Positions 50,989 to 60,065 of a DNA stretch of 64,000 nt are shown one piece after another. Location of the stretch: the NCBI GenBank assembly GCA_963205005.1, contig CAUJHW010000070.1, forward strand, positions 58,807 to 122,806. The letters are read 5' to 3'. Within the stretch, counting starts at the first letter, position 1; the number at the start of each line of letters is the position of its first letter. The notes below the pieces were generated by a model. It saw only the letters and a list, made by a program, of their open reading frames with translations, did no database searches and was not told the origin of the DNA. The DNA is from Pseudomonadota bacterium (lineage in GTDB: Bacteria > Pseudomonadota > Alphaproteobacteria > Caulobacterales > Caulobacteraceae). A program made the position numbers and the translations under genes.

Positions 50989-52470
50989 CTACGCCGAACT
51001 CGCAGCCTTGCGCGGGCGCGCCTTCGGGCCCGGCGCGCCAGGCAGGCGCAGTTCGAAGACGGTGCCTTCCTCGCCGGTCACCGACAGGGTCAGGTCGCCG
51101 CCGTGGCCCTGGGCCAGCTCGCGGGCGATGGCGAGGCCCAGGCCGGTGGAATCCGGACGGCCTGATCCGGCGAAGGGCTGGAACAGCCGCTCCCGGATGC
51201 GCGGGGGAACGCCCGGCCCGTTGTCGGAAATCCGGATCAGGCTGGCCCCGCCCAGCGCCTCCAGCGACACCTCGATGCGGCCCGGAGCCTTGCGCGCCTC
51301 CTGGTGCTCGATGGCCTGGCGGGCGTTGCGCAGGAGATTGACCAGGATCCGGTGCAGCTGGTCCGGATCGGCGATCACCTGGTCGGCCGTGGAGACCTTG
51401 GACGCGAACTTCACGCCGGAATCGGCAAGCCGCGCCTCGGCGGCCGCTTCGTCCAGCGCCTCGACCAGGCGCACCGTCTGGGTCTCGGGCGCGGCCTCCT
51501 GGGTCTTGCCATAGGCCAGCACGTCCGAGGCCAGCTTCACCGCCCGGTCCAGCGCCCGCTCCAGACGCGGAAGGGCCTGGCTGACCTTGGGGTCCTTCAG
51601 CGCCGCCAGCCGTTCCGAGGCCAGCTGGGCGCCGGTCAGCATGTTCTTCAGGTCGTGGTTGATCTTGGCGACCGCCTCACCGAGGGCCGCGAGGCGCGCG
51701 CGCGAGTTCAGCGCCACCCGCAGGTCGGCCTGCATGCGGCCCAGTTCGGCCTCGGCGCGGCCGATCTCGTCGCGACGGCCGGAAAGCTGCACCCGCGCCT
51801 CCGGATCGTCCGGATCGGCGCGGAACCGCTCCATGGCGAAAGTGATCCGCTGCATCGGACGCACCAGGAACAGGTTCAGGGCCAGGTAGACGATCAGCCC
51901 GGCCAGGGCCGACACCCCCGCCACGATGGCCACCAGCCGCCAGAGGTAGCTGGCCAGCGCCTTCTTCAGCTCCGTGTCGGTGGCGACGAACTCGATGAAG
52001 TCGGCTTCCCGGAACCGGGGCTCGGCCATCACCCGCACCCGGTCGCCGGGTCCGAACAGGGTCTGGAAGGGCGCGAACAGGCCCAGGCCCGCCGCCCGGC
52101 TCCGGAGGTCGACCAGATAGGGCGCCCGCGCCGGCCGGGCGTTGGCGAACACCAGCCGCCGGACGCCGTCGCTGGACACCGCCACGATCTCAACCCCCGC
52201 GCCTTCAAGGAGCTGGGTCTTCAGCTGTTCGGACACGACACGGTCGGGCGCCACCTCTGCGGCGAGCGAGGCCAGTTCGGCGGCCCGCACCCGGTCCAGC
52301 AGCCACTGCTTCTCGTAGGCCGCCATCGCGGGCAGGATCGCCAGCGTCCCACCCAGGGTCGCGATCACCACGGTCAGCACAAGGAGTCGCGCCGACAGGC
52401 CGCCGGGCCAGAACAGGCGGCGGCGCCAGGGCCGTTCGGGAGGTTCGGTCGGCGTTAGGGCGTCCGCCAT
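50989..52470 (-). CDS. Sensor histidine kinase
   Basis: A 493-residue membrane kinase. Two membrane helices (LLVLTVVIATLGGTLAILPA at about 28 and a second at about 175) flank a periplasmic sensor domain. A HAMP-like segment follows, then the H box (EAVAKINHDLKNMLTG, phosphorylated His near 270) and the ATPase N, G1 and G2 boxes (LHRILVNLLRNARQAI, SDNGPGVP, STGLGLAIARELA). No response regulator gene is adjacent, so it is an orphan kinase. Signal and partner unknown. Confidence 0.92.
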   Translation of the reverse strand: MADALTPTEPPERPWRRRLFWPGGLSARLLVLTVVIATLGGTLAILPAMAAYEKQWLLDRVRAAELASLAAEVAPDRVVSEQLKTQLLEGAGVEIVAVSSDGVRRLVFANARPARAPYLVDLRSRAAGLGLFAPFQTLFGPGDRVRVMAEPRFREADFIEFVATDTELKKALASYLWRLVAIVAGVSALAGLIVYLALNLFLVRPMQRITFAMERFRADPDDPEARVQLSGRRDEIGRAEAELGRMQADLRVALNSRARLAALGEAVAKINHDLKNMLTGAQLASERLAALKDPKVSQALPRLERALDRAVKLASDVLAYGKTQEAAPETQTVRLVEALDEAAAEARLADSGVKFASKVSTADQVIADPDQLHRILVNLLRNARQAIEHQEARKAPGRIEVSLEALGGASLIRISDNGPGVPPRIRERLFQPFAGSGRPDSTGLGLAIARELAQGHGGDLTLSVTGEEGTVFELRLPGAPGPKARPRKAASSA

Positions 52471-52532
52471 CGTCCTTCCGAGTTAATGCAGCCGGCCGCG
52501 CGGGGCAACGTGAGGCCCGCTCCGGGGCCTGC

Positions 52533-53576
52533 CTATTCTGCGCCGACCGCTTCTGCGACGGAACGGAAACCCTCGGCGCGCAGCCTTTGGGCAAGATCGC
52601 GCTTGATCCGCACCACCAGCCCCGGTCCTTCGTACGCCAGGGCGGAATAGAGCTGCACGGCCGAGGCCCCGGCGCGGATCTTGGCGTAGGCGTCCGCCCC
52701 CGAGGCGATGCCGCCGGCGCCGATCAGCAGGAAGCGCCCCTGCCCGGCGGCGCGGAACCGGCGCAGGATCTCGGTCGACGGACCGAACAGCGGCGCGCCG
52801 GACAGTCCTCCGGTCTCGTCCCGATGAACCGACGTCAGGGCCGGCCGCGCCAGGGTGGTGTTGCTGACGATCACCCCGGCCAGGCCGCGCGCCGCCACGG
52901 TGTCGGCGATGGCCTCGATCTCCCCGTCGTCCAGGTCCGGCGCGACCTTGAGGAACATCGGAGCCGCGACTCCGGCCGGCAGCGACTGGGCCGTGTTGAC
53001 GATCCGGCCCAGCAGTTCGTCCAGCGCCGCCTTCGTCTGCAGGGCGCGAAGGCCCGGAGTATTGGGCGAGGAGATGTTGATGGTGAAATAGGACGCCATC
53101 CCCCAGAGGCGACGCAGGCCGGCCGTATAGTCGGCCAGCCGGTCCTCGGAATCCTTGTTGGCCCCCAGGTTCGCGCCCACCACGCCGGCGCCGCGCCGGG
53201 CCAGGCGGGCGGCGAACGGCTCCAGACCCTTGTTGTTGAACCCCATGCGGTTGATCACCGCGCGGTCCTCGGCCAGCCGGAACAGGCGTGGCCGCGGATT
53301 GCCCACCTGCGGCAGGGGCGTGACCGTGCCGCACTCCACGAAGCCGAAGCCGGCGCGCAGCATGGGACCGAACACCTCGGCGTTCTTGTCGAAGCCCGGC
53401 GCCAGGCCGACCGGATTGGGCAGCTTCAGGCCGGCGAGGTCGGTCGCCAGGATCGGATCGTCCGCCGGGGCGAGCGGGCCCAGGCCCAGCTTCAGGCCGG
53501 AAATGGCCAGGTTGTGGGCGTCCTCCGAATCGATCCGCGACAGGAGGCGGGTAGCGAGGCCGTGGAGGTCGGTCAT
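52533..53576 (-). CDS. pyrD: Dihydroorotate dehydrogenase (quinone), class 2
   Basis: A 347-residue class 2 enzyme. The N-terminal helical membrane-association part (MTDLHGLATRLLSRIDSEDA) is followed by the FMN barrel: GLAPGFDKNAEVFGPMLRAG, NRMGFNNKGLE, NISSPNTPGLR with the catalytic Ser region, IVSNTTLARP and LIGAGGIASGADAYAKIRAG. It oxidises dihydroorotate to orotate using ubiquinone in pyrimidine synthesis. It overlaps the upstream DUF952 gene by 4 bases. Confidence 0.95.
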   Translation of the reverse strand: MTDLHGLATRLLSRIDSEDAHNLAISGLKLGLGPLAPADDPILATDLAGLKLPNPVGLAPGFDKNAEVFGPMLRAGFGFVECGTVTPLPQVGNPRPRLFRLAEDRAVINRMGFNNKGLEPFAARLARRGAGVVGANLGANKDSEDRLADYTAGLRRLWGMASYFTINISSPNTPGLRALQTKAALDELLGRIVNTAQSLPAGVAAPMFLKVAPDLDDGEIEAIADTVAARGLAGVIVSNTTLARPALTSVHRDETGGLSGAPLFGPSTEILRRFRAAGQGRFLLIGAGGIASGADAYAKIRAGASAVQLYSALAYEGPGLVVRIKRDLAQRLRAEGFRSVAEAVGAE

Positions 53577-53911
53577 TCGGGAGCCTGGATCTGCGGGACC
53601 CCGTCGGCGCCCAGCGGCGCCGCGCGGACCGCGCGAACATCGGTCACCGCGAGCGGGCCGTAGAGGTGCGGGAAAAGCTCGCCGCCGCGGGAAGGTTCCC
53701 AGCGCAGGGTCGGGCCAAGGTCGTCGCCCTCGATCTCCAGCACGACGAGGTCGGCCTGGCCGGCGAAATGGCGGCGCGCGGTTTCCTGCGACTGGTCGGA
53801 GGTGGAGAAATGGATGTAGCCGTCCTGAAGGTCCACGGCGGAGCCTTCGAAGCGGCCTGCGCCCTGCGCCGCCACCCACTCGGCGCGCGGCAGGATCTTG
53901 TAGATCCGCAC
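53573..53911 (-). CDS. DUF952 protein
   Basis: A 112-residue protein with the DUF952 pattern: IYKILPRAEWVAAQGAGRFE, DLQDGYIHFSTSDQ, and HLYGPLAVTDVRAV near the end. The family has an ADP-ribosyltransferase-like fold in some views, but its function is not established. It overlaps pyrD by 4 bases and begins 1 base after the phosphatase gene stop. Confidence 0.88.
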   Translation of the reverse strand: MRIYKILPRAEWVAAQGAGRFEGSAVDLQDGYIHFSTSDQSQETARRHFAGQADLVVLEIEGDDLGPTLRWEPSRGGELFPHLYGPLAVTDVRAVRAAPLGADGVPQIQAPE

Positions 53912-53912
53912 C

Positions 53913-54404
53913 TCAGCGATCCGGGAAGAAGAGGCCGTCGTAGTGGGGCCGGCCGGTCCCGTCGATCAGGAAGATGGCGGCCGCGGCCGTGGGGAAGTTC
54001 CGCTGGGCCCGGCCGATCAGGCCTGACGGCGCGCCGCCCTCGATCAGCATGGCGATGGTCAGTTCCTGCAGGCCCGGATTGTGACCCACCACCATCACCG
54101 TGCCGAAGGTGGCGCCGGCTTCACGGGCCGCGCTGCGCACCACACCCGAATCGGCGTGGTAGAGCTCCGGCTCGAACCGCACGATGGCCTTGGGAAACGC
54201 GGCCGACGCGGCTTCCCAGGTGCCGCGGGCGCGGGCGGCGGTGGAGACCAGCGCCACGTCGGGACAGAATCCCATGTCCGCCAGACGCAGGCCCATGGCC
54301 GCAGACTCGGTCACGCCGTGCGGCGCGAGCCGACGGTCGAAGTCCTCGCCGGTGTCAGAATCCGGGTCGGCCTGGCCGTGCCGGAGGAGGATCAGCCGAT
54401 CCAT
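53913..54404 (-). CDS. SixA-like histidine phosphatase
   Basis: A 163-residue protein of the histidine phosphatase (phosphoglycerate mutase-like) superfamily. The RHG motif is LILLRHGQADPDSD, the second Arg is in VSTAARARGTWE, and the second His is in MVVGHNPGLQEL. Its short length and single domain match SixA, a phosphohistidine phosphatase. It heads a minus-strand operon with DUF952 and pyrD, and is divergent from metX by 85 bases. Confidence 0.9.
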   Translation of the reverse strand: MDRLILLRHGQADPDSDTGEDFDRRLAPHGVTESAAMGLRLADMGFCPDVALVSTAARARGTWEAASAAFPKAIVRFEPELYHADSGVVRSAAREAGATFGTVMVVGHNPGLQELTIAMLIEGGAPSGLIGRAQRNFPTAAAAIFLIDGTGRPHYDGLFFPDR

Positions 54405-54489
54405 GAACGCTCCCTAGACCTGTTTCATAGCCTAGGTTCGCCGGCCTGCAACCCATTGACACCGGTGGGGCGAGGCGGTCCAAGGCGGC

Positions 54490-55647
54490 ATGACGGCGCA
54501 GGTTCCCATTACGGCCGCGGCTGAGACGGGTGGCGGTGTGTGGCGGTTTCCGGCTGACCGGCCGCTGCGGCTGGATTCCGGCGCGACGCTGGCCCCCCTC
54601 GAGATCGCGTACAACACCTACGGACGGCTCAACGCGGAGCGGTCCAACGCGGTGCTGGTCTGCCATGCCCTGACCGGCGACCAGCACATGGCCTCGACCC
54701 ACCCGGTGACCGGCAAGCCGGGATGGTGGGACCTCTATGTCGGCCCCGGACGGCCACTGGACCCCGAGCGCCATTTCATCATCTGCTCGAACGTGGTCGG
54801 CGGGTGCATGGGCACCACCGGTCCGGCGTCCATCGACCCGGCGACGGGCCAGCCGTATGGCCTGAAATTCCCGGTGATCACCATCGCCGACATGGTCCGC
54901 GCCCAGGCCATGCTGATCGAGGCGCTGGGGATCGAGACCCTGTTCGCCGCCGTGGGTGGGTCCATGGGCGGGATGCAGGTCCTGCAGTGGGCGGCGGACT
55001 ATCCGGAAAAGCTGTTCAGCGCGGTGTGCATCGCCGCCGCCGCGCGCCATTCCGCCCAGAACATCGCCTTCCACGAGGTGGGCCGCCAGGCGATCATGGC
55101 CGACCCCAACTGGCGCGGCGGCGCCTACCTGGCCGCCGGCGTGCGGCCGGACAAGGGGCTCGCCGTGGCCCGCATGGCCGCGCACATCACCTACCTGTCG
55201 GAGTCCGCCCTCCAGCGGAAGTTCGGTCGTGAGCTCCAGCGCGACGGCCTGTCGTGGGGCTTCGACGCCGACTTCCAGGTGGAAAGCTACCTCCGCCACC
55301 AGGGCGCCAGCTTCGTCGACCGCTTTGACGCCAACTCCTACCTCTACATCACCCGGGCGCTCGACTACTTCGACCTCGCCGGCCAGTTCGACGGCGTGCT
55401 GGCCCAGGCCTTCCGGTCCGCCCGCAACGTGAAGTTCTGCGTGCTGTCGTTCTCCTCGGACTGGCTCTACCCGACCTCGGAAAGCCGCGACATCGTCCGC
55501 GCCCTGAACGGCGCCGGCTGCCGCGCCAGCTTCGCCGAGATCGTCACCGACAAGGGCCACGACGCCTTCTTCCTCGACGAGCCCCAGCTCGACCAGACCC
55601 TGCGCGGCTTCCTGGCCGCCCAGGCCCAGGCGCGGGGCCTTTCGTGA
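54490..55647 (+). CDS. metX: Homoserine O-acetyltransferase
   Basis: A 385-residue alpha/beta hydrolase of MetX length. The nucleophile elbow is [14 protein letters not shown], with Asp in [13 protein letters not shown] and His in [13 protein letters not shown]. It acylates homoserine in methionine synthesis; whether acetyl or succinyl cannot be told from sequence alone, because some MetX use succinyl-CoA. The stop overlaps metW as GTGA. This is the standard alphaproteobacterial metX-metW pair. Confidence 0.95.
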   Translation: MTAQVPITAAAETGGGVWRFPADRPLRLDSGATLAPLEIAYNTYGRLNAERSNAVLVCHALTGDQHMASTHPVTGKPGWWDLYVGPGRPLDPERHFIICSNVVGGCMGTTGPASIDPATGQPYGLKFPVITIADMVRAQAMLIEALGIETLFAAVGGSMGGMQVLQWAADYPEKLFSAVCIAAAARHSAQNIAFHEVGRQAIMADPNWRGGAYLAAGVRPDKGLAVARMAAHITYLSESALQRKFGRELQRDGLSWGFDADFQVESYLRHQGASFVDRFDANSYLYITRALDYFDLAGQFDGVLAQAFRSARNVKFCVLSFSSDWLYPTSESRDIVRALNGAGCRASFAEIVTDKGHDAFFLDEPQLDQTLRGFLAAQAQARGLS

Positions 55648-56321
55648 GCGGCGCCCGCGAGGACTTCCGCGAGATCCTCACCCTCGTTCGTCCGGGCGCG
55701 CGGGTGCTGGACGTGGGCTGCGGCGAAGGCGAGCTGCTGGAACTGCTGACCCGCGAGAAGGGTGTCGACGGCCAGGGGCTGGAGATCAGCCCGGAAGGCG
55801 TCTCCGCCTGTCTGGCCCGCGGCCTGGCCGTGGTGCAGGGCGACGGCGACCGCGACCTCGACCACTTCCCGACGCGGGCCTTCGACTATGCGATCCTGTC
55901 CAAGACCCTGCAGCAGATGCGCGAGCCCCGGCATGTGCTGTCGGAACTGCTGCGGATCGCCGAGCAGGCGGTGGTCTCGGTGCCGAACTTCGGTCACTGG
56001 AAGGTCCGCTGGGCGCTGCTGAGCCGGGGCCGGATGCCCGAGACGGGCGCCCTGCCCGAGCCCTGGTGGTCGACCCCCAACATCCACCTCTGCACCCTGC
56101 GCGACTTCACCGCGCTCTGCGACGACCTGGGCCTGCGGATCGACGCCTGCGCGTCCCTGGCCGAGGGCAAGCCCGCCCGGCCCATCGACCCCCGCCAGCC
56201 GATCGAGAACTGGCGCGCCGAGACCGCCCTGTTCCTGCTCAGCCGAAAGCAGGAGGGGCGTGCGGAAACCGCGCCCGTGGATCTGTTCGGCGATCCCCCC
56301 GCGAGCCCCCGGAAGCGCTGA
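55644..56321 (+). CDS. metW: Methionine biosynthesis protein MetW
   Basis: A 225-residue methyltransferase-fold protein with the SAM-binding glycine loop [15 protein letters not shown] and the typical MetW stretches [20 protein letters not shown] and [13 protein letters not shown]. MetW partners with MetX and is needed for its activity. The GTG start overlaps metX by 4 bases. After its stop there is a MITE-like palindromic element. Confidence 0.93.
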   Translation: MSGAREDFREILTLVRPGARVLDVGCGEGELLELLTREKGVDGQGLEISPEGVSACLARGLAVVQGDGDRDLDHFPTRAFDYAILSKTLQQMREPRHVLSELLRIAEQAVVSVPNFGHWKVRWALLSRGRMPETGALPEPWWSTPNIHLCTLRDFTALCDDLGLRIDACASLAEGKPARPIDPRQPIENWRAETALFLLSRKQEGRAETAPVDLFGDPPASPRKR

Positions 56322-56331
56322 CCGACTTTTT

Positions 56332-56467
56332 CCCTCCCTTAATGGGGAGGGAAAGGCCGCGGAGCGGCCAGGGTGGGGAAGTCTGCGCCAGCGCGCGGAG
56401 TCAGAGCCTGATCCTGACGTCCCCACCCTGACGGCTTCGCCGTCTGTCCCGCCCCATTAAGGGAGGG
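56332..56467. repeat. 136-bp palindromic intergenic element
   Basis: The ends are perfect 16-bp inverted repeats (CCCTCCCTTAATGGGG at 56332-56347, CCCCATTAAGGGAGGG at 56452-56467). A second, inner pair of 11-bp arms (CAGGGTGGGGA 56369-56379, TCCCCACCCTG 56420-56430) lies inside, and small hairpins (GGCCGCGGAGCGGCC; GACGGCTTCGCCGTC) fill the rest. It has no coding potential. The form resembles a MITE or Caulobacter-type intergenic repeat. Confidence 0.7.
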
Positions 56468-56471
56468 CGTC

Positions 56472-56816
56472 CTACCCCGCGATGGCGGCGGCGTTCTCTT
56501 CGCCCGTGCGGATGCGCAGGGCGCGTTCCAGGTCCAGCACGAAGATCTTGCCGTCGCCGATCTTGTTGGTGTTGGCCGATGACTGGATCGCTTCGATCAC
56601 CGCCTCGACGATATCGGCCGGGACCGCGATCTCCAGCTTCACCTTGGGCAGCAGCTTCACCTCGTACTCGGCGCCGCGATAGACCTCTGTCTTGCCCCGC
56701 TGGCGGCCATAGCCGCGCACCTCGGTGACGGTAAGCCCCGAGGCGCCCGCCTCGGTGACGGCATCCAGCACGGCGTCGAGGCGGCTGGGCTTGATGACGG
56801 CGATGATCAGTTTCAT
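56472..56816 (-). CDS. PII-family nitrogen regulatory protein (GlnB/GlnK)
   Basis: A 114-residue PII protein of normal length. MKLIIAVIKPSRLDAVLDAV opens it, the T-loop has RGKTEVYRGAEYEVKLLPKV with the uridylylated Tyr in YRGAEY, and the C-terminal signature is NTNKIGDGKIFVLDLERALR. It senses ATP/ADP and 2-oxoglutarate and controls glutamine synthetase regulation or ammonium transport. There is no amtB or glnA next to it, so GlnB versus GlnK cannot be decided. Confidence 0.93.
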   Translation of the reverse strand: MKLIIAVIKPSRLDAVLDAVTEAGASGLTVTEVRGYGRQRGKTEVYRGAEYEVKLLPKVKLEIAVPADIVEAVIEAIQSSANTNKIGDGKIFVLDLERALRIRTGEENAAAIAG

Positions 56817-56859
56817 GCGTCGCTGCACCCCTGTCCGATGGTCGAATACATGCTCACAC

Positions 56860-57636
56860 CTAAGACCTTCCTCCCGGCGGCGCCAAGCGGTCTCGATGCG
56901 GTGAGGATCCGGCGGGGGCCGCGCCGGGGGCCGGCAACAGCACCGGCCGCGCGATTCGCACCCTCGCGCGGGCGCCATGCGGCTTCACCGCGAAGGTCTG
57001 CTTGACCGCTTCCATCAGCAGCAAACCGGCAAAGCCCGGCCAGAGACGGGAGCCCGCCTGCTCGAACCCATCCGCCCATCGCGCCATCCAGCCCACCGGC
57101 GGCACATAGAGCGCCCGCGTCCATCCGGAGGGCTCCAGATCGGCTTCGCGCATCAGTTCGGCCAGCTGGGCGCGGGTGTAGGGCCGCCCATGGCCGAAAG
57201 GGGTGCGTTCGGTGTTGGCCCACAGTCCGTTGCGCGACGCCACCGTGATGATCGCCCGGCCCGAGGGCGCCAGCACCCGCCAGACCTCGCGCAGCAGGCC
57301 CACGGGGTCGGCGCTTTCCTCAAGTCCGTGGACCACCAGGATCCGGTCGAACAGGGCGTTGGGGAACGGCAGGCTGTCTTCCGGCGTCAGGGTGGCCAGG
57401 TTACGGCCCTCCGCGGGCCAGACCTCGACCCCCTGCTGGGCGGGCATGGCCGCAACCACCCGGCGCGACCGCTCGCGGAACGGCGCGATGAAGGGCGTGG
57501 CATAGCCCAGCGCCAGGATGTCCAGGCCGTGGGTGTCGCCCCAGGCCTCCTGCAGCTTGCGCTCGACCATGGCGCGGGCCGCGCTCCCCAGGTCGGAGGC
57601 GTAGAACTGCCGAAGCTCGAGGACGTCGCGGCGCAT
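56860..57636 (-). CDS. SAM-dependent methyltransferase
   Basis: A 258-residue class I methyltransferase of the type-11 kind. The usual GxGxG loop is weak (LDILALGYATPFIAPF); the conserved LPFPNALFDRILVVHGLEES, then REVWRVLAPSGRAIITVASR are clear. The proximity to gloB (divergent) recalls the Caulobacter arrangement of a methyltransferase facing hydroxyacylglutathione hydrolase. Substrate unknown. The C-terminal tail is Pro/Arg-rich. Confidence 0.85.
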   Translation of the reverse strand: MRRDVLELRQFYASDLGSAARAMVERKLQEAWGDTHGLDILALGYATPFIAPFRERSRRVVAAMPAQQGVEVWPAEGRNLATLTPEDSLPFPNALFDRILVVHGLEESADPVGLLREVWRVLAPSGRAIITVASRNGLWANTERTPFGHGRPYTRAQLAELMREADLEPSGWTRALYVPPVGWMARWADGFEQAGSRLWPGFAGLLLMEAVKQTFAVKPHGARARVRIARPVLLPAPGAAPAGSSPHRDRLAPPGGRS

Positions 57637-57707
57637 TGTCCGATGGCTATGCTCGACGCGGGCGCGCCGCCAGCCTAAATCGCTGCAGGCCGTTCCGGAG
57701 TTTCGCC

Positions 57708-58469
57708 ATGACCCTCACCGTCCACCAGTTTCCCTGCCTGTCGGACAACTACGGCTTCCTCGTCCGGGACGAGGCCACGGGCAAGACCGCCTGCATCGAC
57801 ACCCCCGACGCCGCGGCCATCCTGCGCGAGCTGGAGGACCTGGGCTGGGACCTGGACCTGATCCTCAACACCCACTGGCACCCCGATCACGCGGGCGGCA
57901 ACCTCGACATCAAGGCGATCACCGGCTGCACCATCGTCGGCCCGGCCGAGGTCACCCGGATCGCCCCGCTGGACCGCGAGGTCGCGGGCGGCGACACCGT
58001 TCAGCTGGGCGAGACCACCTTCCAGGTGATCGAGAGCGGCGGCCACACCATGGGCCACATCGCCTTCTTCGACGCCGCCGACCGGATCGCCTTCGTCGGC
58101 GACACCCTCTTCGCGCTCGGCTGCGGGCGACTGTTCGAGGGCACGCCCGAGCAGATGTGGGACAGCCTCCAGCGGCTGGCCGCCCTGCCCGACGAGACCC
58201 GCGTCTACTGCGCCCACGAGTACACCGCCTCCAACGCCCGCTTCGCCCTGTCGGTGGACGACGGCGACGCCGTGAAGGCCCGCGCGGCGGACATCTTCGC
58301 GGCGCGCGAGCGGGGCGAGTGGACCGTGCCCACCACCATCGGGCTGGAGAAGGCGACCAATCCGTTCCTGCGGGCGCCGGCGCTGGCGGGCCGGGTCGGC
58401 GCGGCCGGCGAACCCGACGCGCGGGCCTTCGCCGCGGTGCGTTCGGCCAAGGACAGCTTCCAGGGGTGA
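57708..58469 (+). CDS. gloB: Hydroxyacylglutathione hydrolase (glyoxalase II)
   Basis: A 253-residue metallo-beta-lactamase-fold enzyme. The metal motif is NTHWHPDHAGGN at about 55-66, with further ligands in GGHTMGHIAFF, FVGDTLFALGCGRLFEG and YCAHEYTASNARF, the glyoxalase II C-terminal signature. It converts S-lactoylglutathione to lactate and glutathione in methylglyoxal detoxification. The start MTLTVHQFPCLSDNYG is family-typical; the frame upstream to 57636 is rejected. Confidence 0.95.
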   Translation: MTLTVHQFPCLSDNYGFLVRDEATGKTACIDTPDAAAILRELEDLGWDLDLILNTHWHPDHAGGNLDIKAITGCTIVGPAEVTRIAPLDREVAGGDTVQLGETTFQVIESGGHTMGHIAFFDAADRIAFVGDTLFALGCGRLFEGTPEQMWDSLQRLAALPDETRVYCAHEYTASNARFALSVDDGDAVKARAADIFAARERGEWTVPTTIGLEKATNPFLRAPALAGRVGAAGEPDARAFAAVRSAKDSFQG

Positions 58470-58476
58470 GCCCGGC

Positions 58477-59238
58477 CTAGCGGGCTCCGCGCATCACGCT
58501 GACCAGCCGCTCCGACGACGGACGGCCGGCCAGGCCCTGGGTCGGCGACACCACGACGCGCAGCACCCCGTTGCTGAGTGCGGCGGCGGCCTTGCGGCCT
58601 TCGGTGAACTGCACCTTGCCCACCCGCGCCAGGCTGGCGCGGCCGCCATCGGCTGCGAGCCTGAGGAAGGCCAGGCTGGCGATCGTGGCCGCGTCAGCGA
58701 TCAGGGCGGCCGACGCCGGCGTCGCCTCGGCCTCGAACACCACCGGGCGACGGGCTGCGCGGCCGGAGCGGATCGAGGCCTGCAGCATCCGTTCGCCCAG
58801 CGCCTGCGGGCTCAGGCCCAGCAGCCGCAGCGGCGGCGCGGCGCCGGCAAGTGAGACAGCCTCGCCGCTCGGGCGGTCGTCGGTGAACAGGGTATAGCCG
58901 CCCAGCCGCGTCGCGCGCAGCACCGGCTCGCCCAGGTCGTTCTTGTAGATCACGTCGCCGCGCGGCGCGGGGCTGGGCGCCAGCACCCACACCTCGGGGC
59001 TGTCCTCGAACTTCAGCATCGGCGCCGGCTGGGTGCGGTCCAGGATGAACACCCGGCCCTCTTCCGACACATATCGCGCCAGCGGCGGACCGACGACCTC
59101 GCCGCCCCGATGCCGGAACAGGCCCTCGCGCAGCTTGTCAGCCGGCCCGGCAGCCGCCGGCATCGCGGCGCCCGCGATGGCGACGCCGAGCAGCGCCCCC
59201 GTGATCGCCCGCCCTGTCGCCGTCATCCTGCCTGTCAT
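58477..59238 (-). CDS. DUF4908 secreted protein
   Basis: A 253-residue protein with a signal peptide (about 8-30, ending PAAAGP). The body matches DUF4908, a family common in Caulobacterales: RYVSEEGRVFILDRTQPAPM, then LKFEDSPEVWVL and RATRLGGYTLFTDDRP. No catalytic motif is visible. It converges with gloB, with 7 bases between the stops, and lies downstream of phbB. Function unknown. Confidence 0.85.
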   Translation of the reverse strand: MTGRMTATGRAITGALLGVAIAGAAMPAAAGPADKLREGLFRHRGGEVVGPPLARYVSEEGRVFILDRTQPAPMLKFEDSPEVWVLAPSPAPRGDVIYKNDLGEPVLRATRLGGYTLFTDDRPSGEAVSLAGAAPPLRLLGLSPQALGERMLQASIRSGRAARRPVVFEAEATPASAALIADAATIASLAFLRLAADGGRASLARVGKVQFTEGRKAAAALSNGVLRVVVSPTQGLAGRPSSERLVSVMRGAR

Positions 59239-59293
59239 GCCGGACGGGAGAGTGCCGTTTGATCGGGGCGCTTTTTGGACGCAGGCGAGGTCT

Positions 59294-60019
59294 TCACCCG
59301 ACCAGGTATTGGCCGCCGTTCAGCGAAAGCGTTGTGCCCGTCACATAGGCGGCGCGTTCGCCGGCCAGGAACGAGACCGTATCGGCGATCTCCACGCCGC
59401 TGCCGAGGCGGCCGGCGGGGATCTGGGCGATGATGCCTTCCAGCACCTTCGGCGGCACCGCCTGCACCATCTCGGTGTCGATATAGCCGGGGGCGACGCA
59501 GTTCACGGTCACGCCCTTCTTGGCGTTCTCCAGGGCCAGCGCCTTGGTGAAGCCGATCACGCCGGCCTTGGCGGCGGAATAGTTGGTCTGGCCGATCTGG
59601 CCCTTCTGGCCGTTGATCGACGAGATGTTGATGATCCGGCCCCACTCGCGCTCGCGCATGCCCTCGATGACCTGACGGGTCATGTTGAACAGCGAGTCCA
59701 TGTTCACCCGGATGACTTCGCTCCACTGCTCGGAGGTCATGCGGTGGAAGACGCCGTCGCGGGTGATGCCGGCGTTGTTGACCAGCACGTCGATGGGCCC
59801 GAGCTCGGCGGCCACCTTCTCGGCCGCGTGCTTGCAGTCCATGAAGTTGCCGACGTTGCCCTTGACCACCATCACGCCCAGTTCACGGGCGCAGGCCTCG
59901 GCCGCGGCGTCATTGCCGGAGTAGCCGGCGGCGACCTGCAGGCCATCGGCCTTCAGGCGCTCGCAGATCGCCCGCCCGATGCCACGGGTCCCACCCGTGA
60001 CGAACGCTACCCTGGCCAT
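59294..60019 (-). CDS. phbB: Acetoacetyl-CoA reductase
   Basis: A 241-residue short-chain dehydrogenase. The NADP loop is [17 protein letters not shown], the active site is [20 protein letters not shown] with Ser, and the Tyr-xxx-Lys is in [15 protein letters not shown]. It reduces acetoacetyl-CoA to (R)-3-hydroxybutyryl-CoA for polyhydroxybutyrate. It lies 46 bases after phbA on the same strand, so they are co-transcribed. Confidence 0.95.
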   Translation of the reverse strand: MARVAFVTGGTRGIGRAICERLKADGLQVAAGYSGNDAAAEACARELGVMVVKGNVGNFMDCKHAAEKVAAELGPIDVLVNNAGITRDGVFHRMTSEQWSEVIRVNMDSLFNMTRQVIEGMREREWGRIINISSINGQKGQIGQTNYSAAKAGVIGFTKALALENAKKGVTVNCVAPGYIDTEMVQAVPPKVLEGIIAQIPAGRLGSGVEIADTVSFLAGERAAYVTGTTLSLNGGQYLVG

Positions 60020-60065
60020 TCACTCTCTCCCTAAGCGAGGACGCCGGTTCAGTCCGGCTGTCCGG

